Notes: generated by a model not told the origin, from the letters alone. Shown: positions 53,266 through 64,000, counted from the stretch's first letter. The stretch: 64,000 bases of DNA from Cristatella mucedo (GCA_009760855.2 WPIO01000014.1:5562001-5626000), one strand, 5' to 3'. Program-made: numbers and translations.

Positions 53266-53693
53266 CTAAATGATTTCCCGGCGGTAGATTTGCATAATTC
53301 TGATCGACTTATGAACAATTTCCACTTTTCGCAAACTCCGAATTACCGTCGAGACTGCTTCGCCGTAAAATAAGTTCAATTTAACGACAATACATGTTGC
53401 AGCACGGGGCGATTATTTCTTGCGAATGTTGCCCTTGATTTCGAAATAATCCTGCATCCATGGCTATGCCTAAAGAACGGCAGCGGAATTCAAGATGACT
53501 AGCTGGACTGTTGTCATCGTGTGAGCACTGCCCGTCAAGGCCAGGCCAATGACACCTTCTGGCAATAGTGAGACGTAAATAGCTTATCTGTATCCGGTGC
53601 TCTCGCCGAATCTTCGTTACTCATCGTAAAATTAGAATATTTAAGGTAGAATTTCCTGATCATTCCGAATCGCTTGGCGGTACATCTACAACG

Positions 53694-53814
53694 ATGGCAG
53701 CCCGAATTTACTTTCTACTTCCGGCCGCCGTTTTGTTCATCGCAGCTGTCCCTGAAGAGGAAGCTTGGGCAAGCCACGACGACGACGATAAGAAAGGCCA
53801 TGTGCAACCCAAAG
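53694..53814 (+). CDS. Exon 1 of secreted peptide gene, upstream duplicate (signal peptide plus acidic segment)
   Basis: ATG opens 40 codons beginning MAARIYFLLPAAVLFIAAV, a strong signal-peptide core. An acidic run EEEAWASHDDDDKK follows, then a phase-1 donor (AAG before GTAGTT). The acidic run looks like a short propiece, and DDDDK is an enteropeptidase-like cleavage context. The exon is in the right phase to join the cysteine-rich exon at 56285. That join would give a 100-residue precursor whose mature part is basic and cysteine-rich. Whether this join occurs is inference. Confidence 0.6.
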
Positions 53815-53931
53815 GTAGTTGCTGACTGAGTGTGCTTCAAATCAATCGCCCGCGTTGCATATACTTCTTGTCAGACTCTGCTCTTTTGTCCAGCCGTGTG
53901 ATAACAAGTGAACTATTGTACGTTGGCCTTT

Positions 53932-54153
53932 TTAAAGAAATGCTTAAGCTTTGGCAATAGCAACATGCACCTTGCTTTGGATCAGTGCAGAGGCTTTCTG
54001 CATTTGTATTCTGCCATTTCTGACGTGGCTTTGAAGCCACCACATACAATCCGTCTAAACCCCAGTTTGTGCTACCCTGCTATGATTGGAGGCGATCAGG
54101 GGGCAACGAACATCATTGTTTTACACCTGCGAGGCATGCGACTCGGCATCTAG
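53932..54153 (+). pseudogene. Decayed exon 2 of the upstream peptide-gene duplicate
   Basis: Starting near 53938 the frame reads KCLSFGNSNMHLALDQCRGF. It keeps the same 15-residue spacing between two cysteines, and the same C-[KR]-x-FL, as the exon at 56285. Further on, HTIRLNPSLCYP matches the TIFN..AC segment of the good copy. The acceptor AG is changed to AA, several cysteines are lost and the end runs on to an unrelated stop. It lies about 2.35 kb upstream of its counterpart, the same offset as the two first exons. Confidence 0.6.
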
Positions 54154-54159
54154 CCTTTG

Positions 54160-56060
54160 AATCGTCCAGATATTCCAACACTCTCTTTCTGCTAATTAAC
54201 CATCTATCCTTACTGCCGTAAAATACGATGTGCCAGCATGTGCACATGCTAATGATGGCCAAAGAGACATTGCTTTAGCAGAGAGCCTCACCTAGGTCAA
54301 ACGTTGAGTAGGCGTAGAAATTACATGGAAACTGCTGCTTCCTGCAAGAAACACGGAGCGAAAATCTCCCGAAGAATGCTTTGTAATTGCTGCGGCGAGT
54401 GATCCTGAATTTAGTTGGACGATTGGGAGCGTCACAGTACCAATACTGCTGATTCGCAGACCCAGTGGCTCAGTGTGGTCGGAACGACACATTGACACCG
54501 ATCATCAATCATGATGCCGCTCTGCAAAACAGCTGGTAGCGACCCGCCGGGTGGCTGCAATTGGTGCTGCGACTTTGTGGACCATGCATATCCACTTATA
54601 GTGTCGAATTATGTTACGTGTACATTAGCTGTACCGAGTAACTTCGACGGCCGTGCGGCGACAAAGGGAGCCGTATCACTGGGGACAACGTTTTTGAAGG
54701 AATTATGCTCTTCCACTGCGGATAAATGGACCAGGTCAGCGAACTAGGGATTTACACTATCTAAAAGCAAGTAATTCCAAAGACTTCATAAGATTGAGGA
54801 TTTTTGAAATACCCGCTCCTATTAGTTATTCGTAGTTCGTAACGACGATTGCCTACGGAAGTCTATGCATTGTATACGAGAGTCAATCATGCAATCGTTA
54901 CGCCACCATCTCTCTGCGAGATTAGTCTGCGCAGGGTGAAATAGCATGAAGATTCCGACTACTTATTTAAACTCACCCCGCTGGATGTTTACTCATGATG
55001 CATGCAGTGCAATAAGTAGAAGGCGTAAGAACAAGATAGTACGCATGATGTACGCATAGATTCCACATTACTCGGCCGCTTTGCTTGCTAGAAGCGGACG
55101 TAGATGACTAATGGCTGGTGGCGATCATGTGGCTACTGATGGGTGGGTAACTCATAAGTGAACCTACTGTAGCGAATGCACAATCACGAACCCAATTCAC
55201 GTACCTCACCTAGCTCACGGTATTGTGATGCCTGACGTTTGCATGAAGCGAAGCAGTTAACCTTCAATATCATTTGAGGTCCCCTTATAGTTTGCATGAA
55301 CCATCTTATGGTTTACCGTAGAAAGGTTCTGTCTGCCATAGGTTGGTTGAATCTGTCAGTGCCTGACATGCCTACGTTCTTTATTAGAACCCGTAAACGT
55401 CGCATTAGTCACTTGCTGTGGAACGAAAAGTTCGAGGGAATTCTACCGAGCGATCGCCGGTTGCAACTATATCTCAAGCTTGCTTTTACAAACTGTTCTT
55501 TTTTTATTACAGCGCCAACTCTACTCATCTGCTACTGAAACAAAGCGTGTATTTGAGTATGGCTAGTATTTCAAATGAGCCTAGCATCGAAGGTACCGCA
55601 ATCACCAATGCCTTGCGCCTTTCCTGAGGTCGAATTCGCCTAACACGTGCACCCTTATACCCACAGCAACGTAAGTTCTGGTCACTTTCTTCGGTTATCG
55701 CATGGTACAGTTCAACAGACATCAAAATCAGCCATCAAAAATGACCATCTTAAGTAAACTATATCGCCGCACACCAAGTGCATTTCGGACATCTCCTCTT
55801 TGTTTAAATAGTCTCGTTTCCATTAGTACGCATAAAGAATGGTAGCTGAATTGCAGATGACTAGCAGGTTGTCTAAGAGCTATTGAGATGGAGCTGACCA
55901 ATTTAGGGCCAGGCAAACCGTCGCCAGCAAGTGTGCTGAGAAAATAGTCGTACCTGTCTCTGGCTATCTTTATTGTCATTTGATAGCTATCACGAACAAG
56001 GACTAACGAAGGTTGAACTAGTTGATTGAATGACTGTGCTTGGCAGCAACAGTAACGGCT
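54160..56060. other. Spacer between the peptide-gene duplicates
   Basis: The last 220 bp before 56061 match the sequence before 53694 (GATGACTAGC(T/A)GG and CATAAAGAA(T/C)GG blocks), so the duplication includes upstream sequence. The rest holds no recognised feature. Confidence 0.45.
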
Positions 56061-56175
56061 ATGGCGGACTGAATCAGACTTTTGCTTCTGGCAACCATTT
56101 TATCCATCGCCTCTGTCTCTGCAGAGGAAGGTTGGACACGCAATGATGACGACGACGATGATGAGCACCGCAGAG
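56061..56175 (+). pseudogene. Nonsense-mutated exon 1 of the downstream peptide-gene duplicate
   Basis: This is a clear copy of the exon at 53694, with the same start, hydrophobic core (LLLLATILSIASVSAEEGW), acidic DDDDDDE run, phase-1 donor and following intron bases. The fourth codon is TGA, where the other copy has CGA. With the annotated ATG the product stops after three residues, so this unit cannot make its own signal peptide unless another start is used. Confidence 0.65.
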
Positions 56176-56284
56176 GTAGCTTCTGACCAAGCCCGTACAA
56201 AGTCGGCTTTTTGGTGCAGCTGCCAGCGCGTCTTTAGTCAAGCCTTACTAATCATGCTGTCTGATTTCTCGTCTGCTTTTGTAG

Positions 56285-56466
56285 CGAGATGTTCGTGCTT
56301 CCAGAGAGGCAACGCGTACCGTGCAGTGAACAGCTGTAAGAGCTTTCTCCAGTCTACCGCCAGTCTTCGTGCTCAGAAGATCGACTGCCCCGCTGGTACT
56401 ATCTTCAACACCAAGGCTTGCGTGTGCGACTTCCCACGCAAGACCCACTGCCAAAAGGGATGCTGA
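56285..56466 (+). CDS. Exon 2: cysteine-rich CBM14-like mature peptide
   Basis: After a TTTTGTAG acceptor, the exon encodes about 60 codons to a TGA. It has eight cysteines and a basic character. The core DCPAGTIFNTKACVCDFPRK ends in a Cys-rich tail and follows the peritrophin-A/CBM14 plan (CPxGxxFNxxxxxCxxP...C). Such domains bind chitin, and small secreted versions are known among invertebrate antimicrobial peptides. It has more cysteines than the standard six, so the disulfide pattern may differ. The acceptor phase fits both exon 1 copies. The antimicrobial role is inferred from size, charge and the acidic propiece. Confidence 0.65.
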
Positions 56467-57169
56467 TGAGATTTCAAGTCACTTTGGTGTGACTCCGACT
56501 CGTAACTGACGTCCGATTCACTTTGTCCTCTATATTGCTTATCTACAGCAGTTGATTGTGTGCAAAGAGTGACTGTATTATCAAAGCCTTTCGCGAAGTA
56601 AAAGATTTACACAACTGCTAAATTTATTTTCCTACATACTCACGAATCAGCTTCGGTTGTTTGCCACGCACGAGATGTCAGCTTCGAACGACGTAGCTCT
56701 AGTGCGTATTCGATTCTGGGCTCTCAGTACACGAATTTAATGTTAAAGTCTAAAATTCTTGAGAAAAAAACCAACTTTAGGTAAAAGACCTAATATCATC
56801 CTCTCGAGTTAATCGATTATTTCTAGAAGGTACCCGCGAAGCAGGCTTTGTTTAACACTAGCTCAGTCTCCAGCTGAGAACGAACGATCGTAGTATCGGT
56901 GACCGTTTATACAGGCATACTTGGAAAAACAATACAGGCCATTCAATTTGCAGCTGATCTCAAAGCGAAGCAACTGTTCTACCATGAACTTGCACGATAA
57001 TCTGCAGCGACACATGGGATCCCGAGTTTTAACAACACCGGTGCCATCGTCGAATTAAACTAGTCAACCTATCGAATTATATCTAAATAAACAAAAGTTA
57101 TGCGCTATTTTGCAGGCGCCATTTAAAAATACTTTGACGCACCTGGAATTATAAATACTTGGAACTAAC

Positions 57170-57298
57170 ATGGAGCTGCGTATCAGCTTGATTGAGAGGC
57201 AGATTACGCCGCCAAATATTGCCCTGGTACTAACGCCTCGAAACGGCGCCAAATCTTTCATGTTCGCTCGAACGCTTTACCGTCTGTATGAGGAGTAA
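57170..57298 (+). CDS. Short exon-like ORF with TATA-like box and donor
   Basis: MELRISLIERQITPPNIALV opens a 42-codon frame that ends YRLYEE-stop. If spliced, it would leave at GTAAGG in phase 2 just before the stop. TATAAATA lies about 20 bp upstream of the ATG, rather close for a promoter. No family recognised. Confidence 0.2.
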   Translation: MELRISLIERQITPPNIALVLTPRNGAKSFMFARTLYRLYEE

Positions 57299-57346
57299 GG
57301 TTCTTTAGCTTGAATAAATGAAATTCCTCGATTATGAGAGCATGCC

Positions 57347-57433
57347 ATGGCGGCGGACCAGCAAAAATCCTTTGCCGAGATACATTTTCTTTACCCGGAT
57401 GATAAGCTTCGCTCAGACGTACCGTCTGACTTG
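57347..57433 (+). CDS. Possible first coding exon, unknown gene
   Basis: GCCATGGCGG is a strong initiation context. The frame MAADQQKSFAEIHFLYPDDK continues to SDVPSDL before a GTATTT donor, in phase 0. No downstream partner exon could be assigned with confidence. It may also simply be an unspliced 78-codon ORF. Confidence 0.2.
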
Positions 57434-58614
57434 GTATTTAAATTTGTTTACGCGAGTCACTGTTTATCTTTCGCTGTGATAGGAGTCGGTCTTTCTGTTT
57501 TTTCTTCCCACGTCTTTTGTCTCATGATCAATTCAGGGTCACTCATCCCTCGCTTTTTTCTACTTTCGTATAGTTACCACTGATACAACCTATTTCATTC
57601 TAGTTTCAAATTTGGCAATCAGAGCTGTCAGCTTTAGTTCAGGTTCGCTACTTTTTCTTTCCGTCCGTGGTTGCAATAAGTCAGCTTTAGGTACGTCGAA
57701 GACATGGCATGAGAGGCTGTACATGTCGATGAAGACGCTCTTCGTGGTGGTGCTTAACTGCGGCGACCGACGGTCGATATTAAAATAAAGATGGCGTACA
57801 TAGAAGTTACTATGACTCTGACGACGGCCAGCGGTGGATGGCGGCATGGCGGTACTGCCATCGTCTTTGAGGACGGCTTTATTCCAGCGCTTCACTAGCC
57901 ACCGGTTCGACTCAGCAACTGAAACGACATCTGGAGGCGGCATGCTCGATTGACGCTGTCTCAGGCATTACACGTCTGTGAACAACACTGTATTTGAAGA
58001 CGGACATGTTTTAAAGGATGGGATAGTGTAATTCACCGCGATTATGTGCTATGATCTTGTCAGCTGAGCTTCGATTGAGATCTATACAATTAGCGGCTGA
58101 ATTGGGACGCTTATAAGATGGCCGCAGTAATCTGAGGCTTATGAGCAGTAGCATTATGTAAGATTTTAATTTTTGTGATTTATGACCTGGCTGCTACATA
58201 AGGCTCGTGCCTGACCGCAGTCGCGGTCTAAGAGCAATGGTCTGCCGGTCGGTGAGTCTAGTGCTGAGCGCGAGCCTGTTAGCGATTCAGCAGGAAGTCA
58301 CCCGAGTGTATCAGCTGTAGAGTGCAGACTATTGTTGTGATTTTACTAATATCGCGTTATTGCTAGCGCCGCGTGTGGAATATTGAGTGCTGTGTTTTAT
58401 TCTTGGCGTATCGCTAGCTTTAGATTTTTGCGCATCGCACGCGTTGTGCAGCTACCTGAAATAATGAGGGTTACGCGGTCATAAAAACACTAGCCCTGGG
58501 TTAATGTACTGAACTACAATAATGCATGAGATATTCGTAAGACTGAAAATGTATTATTTTAATGTAATGTATCTCAATCAGTAACTCTAAAAAGACTACG
58601 TGGGCGTTGCGCTG

Positions 58615-58765
58615 AAGATTAATAATAATAATATTAATACATTTGATATAGCGCCTCAAAGAACTAAATCTCTGTCTAGGCACTTTACATTTGCTGCAAA
58701 GCGAGCACTGTCGAATGGTTAGCGGTAGCATGCTCAATAAACAACAAGAATAACATGGTTGGACG
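58615..58765 (-). mobile_element. L2-like LINE 3' UTR fragment, inverted
   Basis: AATAATAATATTAATACATTTGATATAGCG marks the tail, given approximately. It then reads through TTTACATTTGCTGCAAAGCG to CAAGAATAACATGGTT. Confidence 0.7.
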
Positions 58766-58769
58766 ATTA

Positions 58770-59095
58770 AGGAGTCATAATGAAATAGGAAATACGAAAC
58801 TGCTAGCTATCCGTCGTAAAAACGCGTCAACATATCTGCAGTCACTGGATCTGAATTCCTTGTATGGTCGCACAGCATTCGGATATTGCCCGAGCCCACA
58901 TTGTCTGCGACTCTGAGGGTTTACACAACGCTCAGTGGCCGGCATGAGGCTATTTTGTATTATTCACGCCTGCTATTCTTGCAAATGACGACCATAATGA
59001 AAACCTTCGTAGACGCTATCGCAACGAGTTGCAGTTTGTAAGATCACACTCATACGATCTGGGCCGGCGGCTGAGGCGAGGGTAAAGAATAAAAA
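58770..59095. other. Intergenic, nothing recognised
   Basis: No ORF of note, and no repeat family matching those elsewhere in the window. Confidence 0.4.
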
Positions 59096-59097
59096 TA

Positions 59098-59235
59098 TAA
59101 TATAATTCATTTGTATAGAACCCTAAGAGAACTTAATCTCCATTCAGGCGCTTCACATGTGCCACGAGGCCCGAGCCCACGACCTTGGGGTGACTTTGGT
59201 CGGGGCGAGCGCTTTAACCACTGGGCCAAAACAAT
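59098..59235 (-). repeat. SINE family A, inverted
   Basis: AACCCTAAGAGAACTTAATC then GAGGCCCGAGCCCACGACCT and GCTTTAACCACTGGGCC. Confidence 0.73.
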
Positions 59236-59489
59236 AACGTCCGAATGACGAGATTGGCGAGCCACTTCAGCTCCGTTCGGTTCGGTCGCACTCTGCAAGT
59301 TGAAGGTTCTGGCCTCACGGAAAACTATATAATCCTTCCTTAGCAGGCCTCGCCAAACGGCTGTGGTATTAGACGTCCTAGCCGTCGTAGGGAACTGCCG
59401 TTGGATACTTCCATGGATGAGTGTCAGTGACACATTTTGAAAAGATTTCAGTGCCGCGACAATTTGGGAGTTCGGGGTCGCACAATGAA

Positions 59490-59580
59490 TTTGCAGCAAA
59501 TATAAAGCGCCTAGAGAGAGATTGAGTTCTCTGAGGGCGCTTTATCAACTGCATTATTATTATTTTCTTATAATTATTAT
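59490..59580 (+). repeat. L2-tail piece
   Basis: TTTGCAGCAAATATAAAGCG then GATTGAGTTCTCTGAGGG and GCGCTTTATCAACTGC with (ATT)n; close to the consensus. Confidence 0.65.
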
Positions 59581-60123
59581 TGTTAAAACTCGGGCCATTG
59601 TGCTAATGGATCGCAAACAAATATATTAAAGTAGCGGACCGCTTCTCAGTCATTTCTGTAGCCTGCGCGTTAGTAAAATCGCCAGCTATCAAAGTTAGCC
59701 TGCATCTCAACATACAGTATGTCAATTTGATAGATTTCCCCTAAACTTTATAGAGATTGCTCTATTGATTGTCGATCGCTCAGACCACAACAGTGACTAG
59801 CTGGCCCCGACTGGTGGCTGAAAAAATTCTTTTGCCTGTGAGGTCATTAAGTTCCATACCATCTTAATCCCGCCATTTCATCACACCGTACTCGGTTACA
59901 CTTGGAAAGGATCGTCGAATGCACTTCGCTTTCGAAGTCAGCCCTGCAGTTTGGTGGAGCTCATCCGGCTGCAGATATTGCATATAGCAAATGTGCTCTC
60001 TTGTAGACTCTGCGTGAGTTGCGTCGACCTTGTGACCCAAATTGACCTTTAATCGACTGTGACCACATCGGCTTCACAGCCAGCCACGTCTGCATATTTT
60101 CAGCTACTTGACATTGCAGAAAT

Positions 60124-60480
60124 TTGGTTTCGCTTTGCTTAGGGTACAGCAGACAAGTTGGCCGACAAGTGCAGCAAGTGTGGCCCTCTTCCCGTCACAA
60201 GGTTTCTGCAACTCTTTCCTCGCGAGTCTTCCTGCATAAGCATTTAGACGCTTACAAAAGTGCAGTTCGATTGCATGCGGGCCGGTACCGCTCCTTTTCT
60301 CAACAGCTGCTGGGAGCATCCTCGAGAGGGGCCCGTGCACAGCTGCGGTCCGCTTCTAATGAGGCGTTGACACAGGCCGATTACCCGCTGGTGAACAGAT
60401 GGTGGATTCACCGTCGGGGTCGGCCAAGGTACAGCCGGAGTCGAGGAGAGGGGACAGGAGTGGGCGAGAGGGGCGAGTAA
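60124..60480 (+). CDS. Basic GC-rich ORF, unrecognised
   Basis: A TTGCTTAG sequence near 60143 could be an acceptor for an open frame of about 110 codons rich in arginine and serine (GYSRQVGRQVQQVWPSSRHK through VNRWWIHRRGRPRYSRSRGE to a TAA). Composition differs from the AT-richer surroundings. The opposite strand is also open over part of it, so coding direction is uncertain. Confidence 0.2.
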   Translation: MVSLCLGYSRQVGRQVQQVWPSSRHKVSATLSSRVFLHKHLDAYKSAVRLHAGRYRSFSQQLLGASSRGARAQLRSASNEALTQADYPLVNRWWIHRRGRPRYSRSRGEGTGVGERGE

Positions 60481-60721
60481 AGTTGTGCTCCCTCTGCTCT
60501 GTGAGTAGTAGAATACATTGTTGGCGTTGTTCATCTGCTGGCTCTCTGATGTGCAAACCAAACTACAAAAAGGTTAGAAAACATCGATAGTCACTTTATA
60601 TAACGTTTCTCTCCGACCTGCCGTGACCCCCACCCCCATCAAGCATCACATCAATTTCAAGGTCCCATCGTATACGCTCAGATCTCCTCTTTCTCGGGCT
60701 TCAGCTTACTAACCGACCTAC

Positions 60722-60765
60722 AGTGACCCCGTGACCTACCTGTGTGTGACCCCGTGACCTACCTA
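60722..60765. repeat. Tandem GTGACC-type duplication
   Basis: GTGACCCCGTGACCTACCT occurs twice with a short TGT insert between. Confidence 0.75.
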
Positions 60766-61289
60766 GATTACCTTTTTCTCAGGCTTCCTATCATATAACC
60801 AAGGCCTCTGACTCGGATCGTTTAGCTATGTCCCTAGGCAAAATCAAATCCCAATATCAAAGATTGGATAGAGAATCCGTAGCTTCGGATACGGCGCACC
60901 TGAAAGCACAAATTCTAAAGCAAATGACGTGGTATTATCTCCCCGACTTGACCACATTCACAGCGAAACAAAAGGAAACGTCACCTGTTCCTCTCAACGT
61001 ACTCTTTGCCCGTGCACTTGTGTGCATCGCAAACGTGCATTCTTTAATTAGTAAGCAGTTGAGTGGAGCTAATTTTTGGGCAGGGGAAATATAAATTTCT
61101 AACACTCAAATTAGGTTTCTTACATGAAAGAATGCAGGCAAAATATGAGTGCAGTTGCCCAAGAGTACTTAAAGGGAAATCATGAACTGTAGAATTATTT
61201 TTACTCGAAACCTGCTTCGGGTTCGTGATTTCACCTACTTTCCATAACTTGCAAAACTAATGAGAGCCACAAATGTCTGAAACTAGTAG

Positions 61290-61920
61290 GCAATTGCTAC
61301 CAAAGAAAGCAATTAGGCCACTGCAGCTGACTATGAATATGGCTGCAAGGCTAGTCTTCAAGTCCCAGAAGTTTGAGCACGTGTCTCTTTTGCTAAAAGA
61401 GCTAGGATGGATGCCGGTTGACCAACGGATTCAGAGCAAGGTTCTTACGCTGACCCACAGGGCCCGCCACGGCTTAGCTCCTTCGTACCTAGCTGAACTG
61501 CTGCATCAGTTTCAGCCTGTTCGCACCCTCAAGCCCTGTGTGGACAATACATGAGCTGTTCCACTCCTCCGCTTAAAGACCGTTGGCGACAGAAGCTTTA
61601 GCTCTGCAGGCCCTAGAATGTGGAACTCACTTCCACAATTCTTACGAGACGACAACTACTCTTCTACTGTCGACTATGGCACATCCTTTTCAGCAGTCCT
61701 GAGCTGATACTTCCATGCTACTCACTACCTCAATTGCTCTCCTGACTCTGCTATGCTTCTCACTTTCTCTTTGTTGCGTGAGACGAAGTCTGTTGGCTAC
61801 CGAATGCGTACGGAAAGCCGCTTAGGCTGTGAGTGTGCTGTACAAAACTCTCCTGCGTAACACCCGCATGGTCTTTATGACTTTGTGGAGTTACAGACGG
61901 AGATAAATTACATTACAATT
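61290..61920 (+). mobile_element. CR1/L2-type LINE 3' end, close to the 26.1-27.4 kb copy
   Basis: It runs from MNMAARLVFKSQKFEHVSLL through AELLHQFQPVRTL and the full 3' UTR to the ATTACATTACA tail. Identity to the intron-1 copy is visibly very high, suggesting recent activity of the family. Confidence 0.85.
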
Positions 61921-61924
61921 GAAA

Positions 61925-62720
61925 TTGTGTAATTGGACATGACCAGAAGCTTGCTGGAACACACCTAAAATCATCACAACTACTCTAGCCATGTTCCTCG
62001 AGTTGTTATATTAGAATAACTTATTCTAACGAATAACGACGAACCTTAATTGTTTTATATTTGTTTCAAGTTTTATATACATGGCTATCATGACTCTTGA
62101 ATTATAAAGCTTCTTTTTAGAATTAGGTGCCTTTATCAAAGCTGACATTATTATTTTTGTTATAGGAATGTTGGCATAAAACGTCAGCAGCTCAGCAGGG
62201 CGAGGAAGATTAAGATTAAGCATTGAGGATTGACGATCTAGTTGATGCTGCTCATTCTAAATGCTGTAAACATGATGACAACAGAAAAATCCAAGAATCT
62301 AGGGTTAGTTCGGTGTGAAAATAAAGGCAACTGTTAATTGCAGTAATATACTCAAAACTGCGAGTTTTGGGAAAAGCTAAATAGAGGAAAGGTGCAAATG
62401 CTTGTAAGGCTTCGATGAATGGAGCCGATGAAGATAAAGGACACAGCACGGTAATGCGTTCGAATTCACTTCAGCAGAAGTCCGAGGAAGTTTTGAATAA
62501 ATGGCACGCGTGTCTTCATATGCTGTGAGAAAACTGTTTCGCATACAACAAAATTGGCGAAGCAATTGACAATGTTGTGCGACTCTATGTTGGCTTCTGG
62601 CTCTCTCCATACTAGGAAAGTTTAAGCGAGCGCTCAATAAGGAAATGACTGTTTCATGCCTCGTCTTAACCGAGCACCATTCGAATGAAGTAGCGTCATC
62701 CTCTCGTAATACGATGCCCC
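61925..62720. other. Intergenic AT-rich, nothing recognised
   Basis: Short minus-strand ORFs only. No splice-supported exon or known repeat. Confidence 0.4.
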
Positions 62721-62724
62721 TATA

Positions 62725-62815
62725 AATAAAAACAATAATACAGTGTCATTGCTCCCGTGGAGAGCTGGATCTCTCTCTCTCTCTCTAGGCACTTTACAGA
62801 TGCCATAAAGACGGC
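62725..62815 (-). repeat. L2-tail piece, inverted, with CT expansion
   Basis: AACAATAATACAGTGTCATT then ATCTCTCTCTCTCTCTCTAG and CACTTTACAGATGCC. The (CT) run in the middle of the block is expanded. Confidence 0.5.
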
Positions 62816-63251
62816 ATGAGCAAATAAAGAGCTTGGGATTAGCGGTTTGACCTGCACGTCGACGTCAACCTTAGCGGCATCTTTTAAATTGCAGTCCAAA
62901 AGACCAGGGTGTGGACTGCTGGGAAACAAATTCGCCGCAGCACCAGTCGAGCATTCGCTTGAGCAGCCGAGCAGCCACAGCAGCAAGCAGCAAGGAGCGC
63001 CGCTCAGAGCTGCCTGCAGCTACGTCACTCGGCACTCGCCACGCTACCAGCTAAAGTCGGCTAAAGTGCTCACCATTCGTGGGGCATTCAAGTTCGAGGA
63101 CCCCTAAGAACTCCAAGTTAGCAGCTAGTTCCGTTTGTTTATTGCAGTACGCTCTGCCTCTATAAAGTCATTTAATCGCTGCTACCAATAGCACGACATC
63201 ACAAGCGCCGCTCGCATCACAGGCCCCGGCTCGGACCTTTCAAAGGACACG

Positions 63252-63819
63252 ATGGAGGACATAATCACCAGAAATAACAGGGTTGTAAAGCAATATGAAC
63301 CTCGGCCGCCAGCCGGACGGTGGCTACCTTACGTTGTGCGGCTCTGGGGTATATATTTACTTATATATACATATGCACTCCGAACCATCTCAGCAGTCAC
63401 GGTCGCATGAAAGAGAACTAGAGGGTCAGGTGAGTCTGCCGTGAGTGGGCGCTTCGTCTTTTAGGACTTAAGATAGCTGAAGTTCTTCTGTCGAAACGGG
63501 ATCCCTTTCAGGTAGATGGCCGTTGGCAACCTTCAACCTGTGGTTAGGGATGCGGTGTGAGTGTATAGGCGGCGTGCTTGACTCGTTGCAGAGCGACGGT
63601 CCTTTCGACGCGCTTGGCCTTTCGAGCTTTTGACCCTCTCAATTTTCCAGGATGGAATTTTTAGAGCAGGACAGCTTCCGGGCTGGGAGCAGACCATTGA
63701 CATTGAGTGTGTTCGGTTGGTCCGATGACAAGAGACTTATTAGCTTCGAGGGCGACTTAGGTTTACCAGCCAGCGAAGCCTTTTACCGTTCTCTGCTGCG
63801 AGCGGGCAAGATCATTTGA
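63252..63819 (+). CDS. Exon-like ORFs near the window end, unknown
   Basis: MEDIITRNNRVVKQYEPRPP starts at 63252 and could leave at a GTATAT donor at 63349 in phase 1. After a pyrimidine-rich AATTTTCCAG at 63650, one frame reads DGIFRAGQLPGWEQTIDIEC. A second frame reads MEFLEQDSFRAGSRPLTLSV to a TGA at 63819. The phases do not join cleanly and no family is recognised. Confidence 0.18.
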
Positions 63820-63957
63820 GGGCGCATTGCTATTGCCTATATGGCTGGCTAAGGTTTAAAAGACGTACCGACCGCTACTGGATTGGTGCAGATGTGCCAT
63901 ATTTATCTTCTCCTTTCTCCAGCCAACGTTTGAATGCAGACGTGCTCGCATTCGCGC

Positions 63958-64000
63958 TCGCACACACGCACGCACGCACACACGCACGCACGCACGCACA
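63958..64000. repeat. (CACACG)n-type microsatellite running off the window
   Basis: CACACACGCACGCACGCACA units continue to the last base. Confidence 0.9.

Noticed and set aside
53837-54049. A minus-strand ORF over the decayed second exon
   Set aside because: Antisense shadow of the duplicated peptide-gene exon.
54292-54747. Opposed ORFs between the peptide-gene duplicates
   Set aside because: Short, with no conserved motif; cysteines do not follow the CBM14 spacing.
60828-61094. An 88-codon plus-strand ORF
   Set aside because: A DLTTF motif recalls the LINE end, but the remainder does not align with either LINE family; left unassigned.

Overview
This is an animal nuclear-genome window, not a bacterial or organellar one. 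The genes are cut into short exons by GT-AG introns (with one GC-AG intron). Long dinucleotide microsatellites, tRNA-headed SINEs and 3' pieces of non-LTR retrotransposons fill the rest. The protein set (importin-4, YbeY, SKA1, a chitin-binding-type secreted peptide) fits an invertebrate metazoan, perhaps a lophotrochozoan. I cannot name the species from the sequence.

Layout. (1) Positions 1372-32106, minus strand: a nearly complete importin-4 gene. I assembled 26 phase-compatible exons by hand, giving 1057 residues against about 1081 in human; the last 25-45 residues were not located. Intron 1 is about 9.5 kb and carries an antisense CR1/L2-type reverse transcriptase. Intron 4 carries a hAT element that looks like SPIN/URR1. 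A compact promoter with a 14-bp E-box palindrome sits just upstream of the start codon. (2) Positions 32107-40094: repeat-rich intergenic DNA. (3) Positions 40095-41232, plus strand: YBEY, three exons, with the zinc-binding histidine motif. (4) Positions 41487-49121, minus strand: SKA1, five exons. It meets YBEY tail to tail, with both poly(A) signals within 18 bp. A two-exon ORF upstream ends with a stop codon overlapping the SKA1 ATG. (5) Positions about 49725-50290: a decayed LTR-retrotransposon gag with zinc knuckles. (6) Positions 53694-56466, plus strand: a tandem duplication of a two-exon gene for a small secreted, cysteine-rich, CBM14-like cationic peptide. The upstream unit has a good signal-peptide exon and a broken second exon; the downstream unit has a nonsense-mutated signal exon and a good second exon. 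(7) Positions 56467-64000: mostly anonymous DNA with a few exon-like ORFs and one more CR1/L2-type copy.

The named genes are ordinary cellular genes with separate jobs: nuclear import, ribosome/RNA maturation, and kinetochore-microtubule attachment. The unusual parts are the probable horizontally transferred hAT element, the reciprocally decayed peptide gene pair, the overlapping convergent 3' ends, and the SINE families that share a LINE tail. All splice assignments are manual, from conserved protein sequence, splice dinucleotides and phase; none is confirmed by transcripts. Repeat boundaries are approximate.
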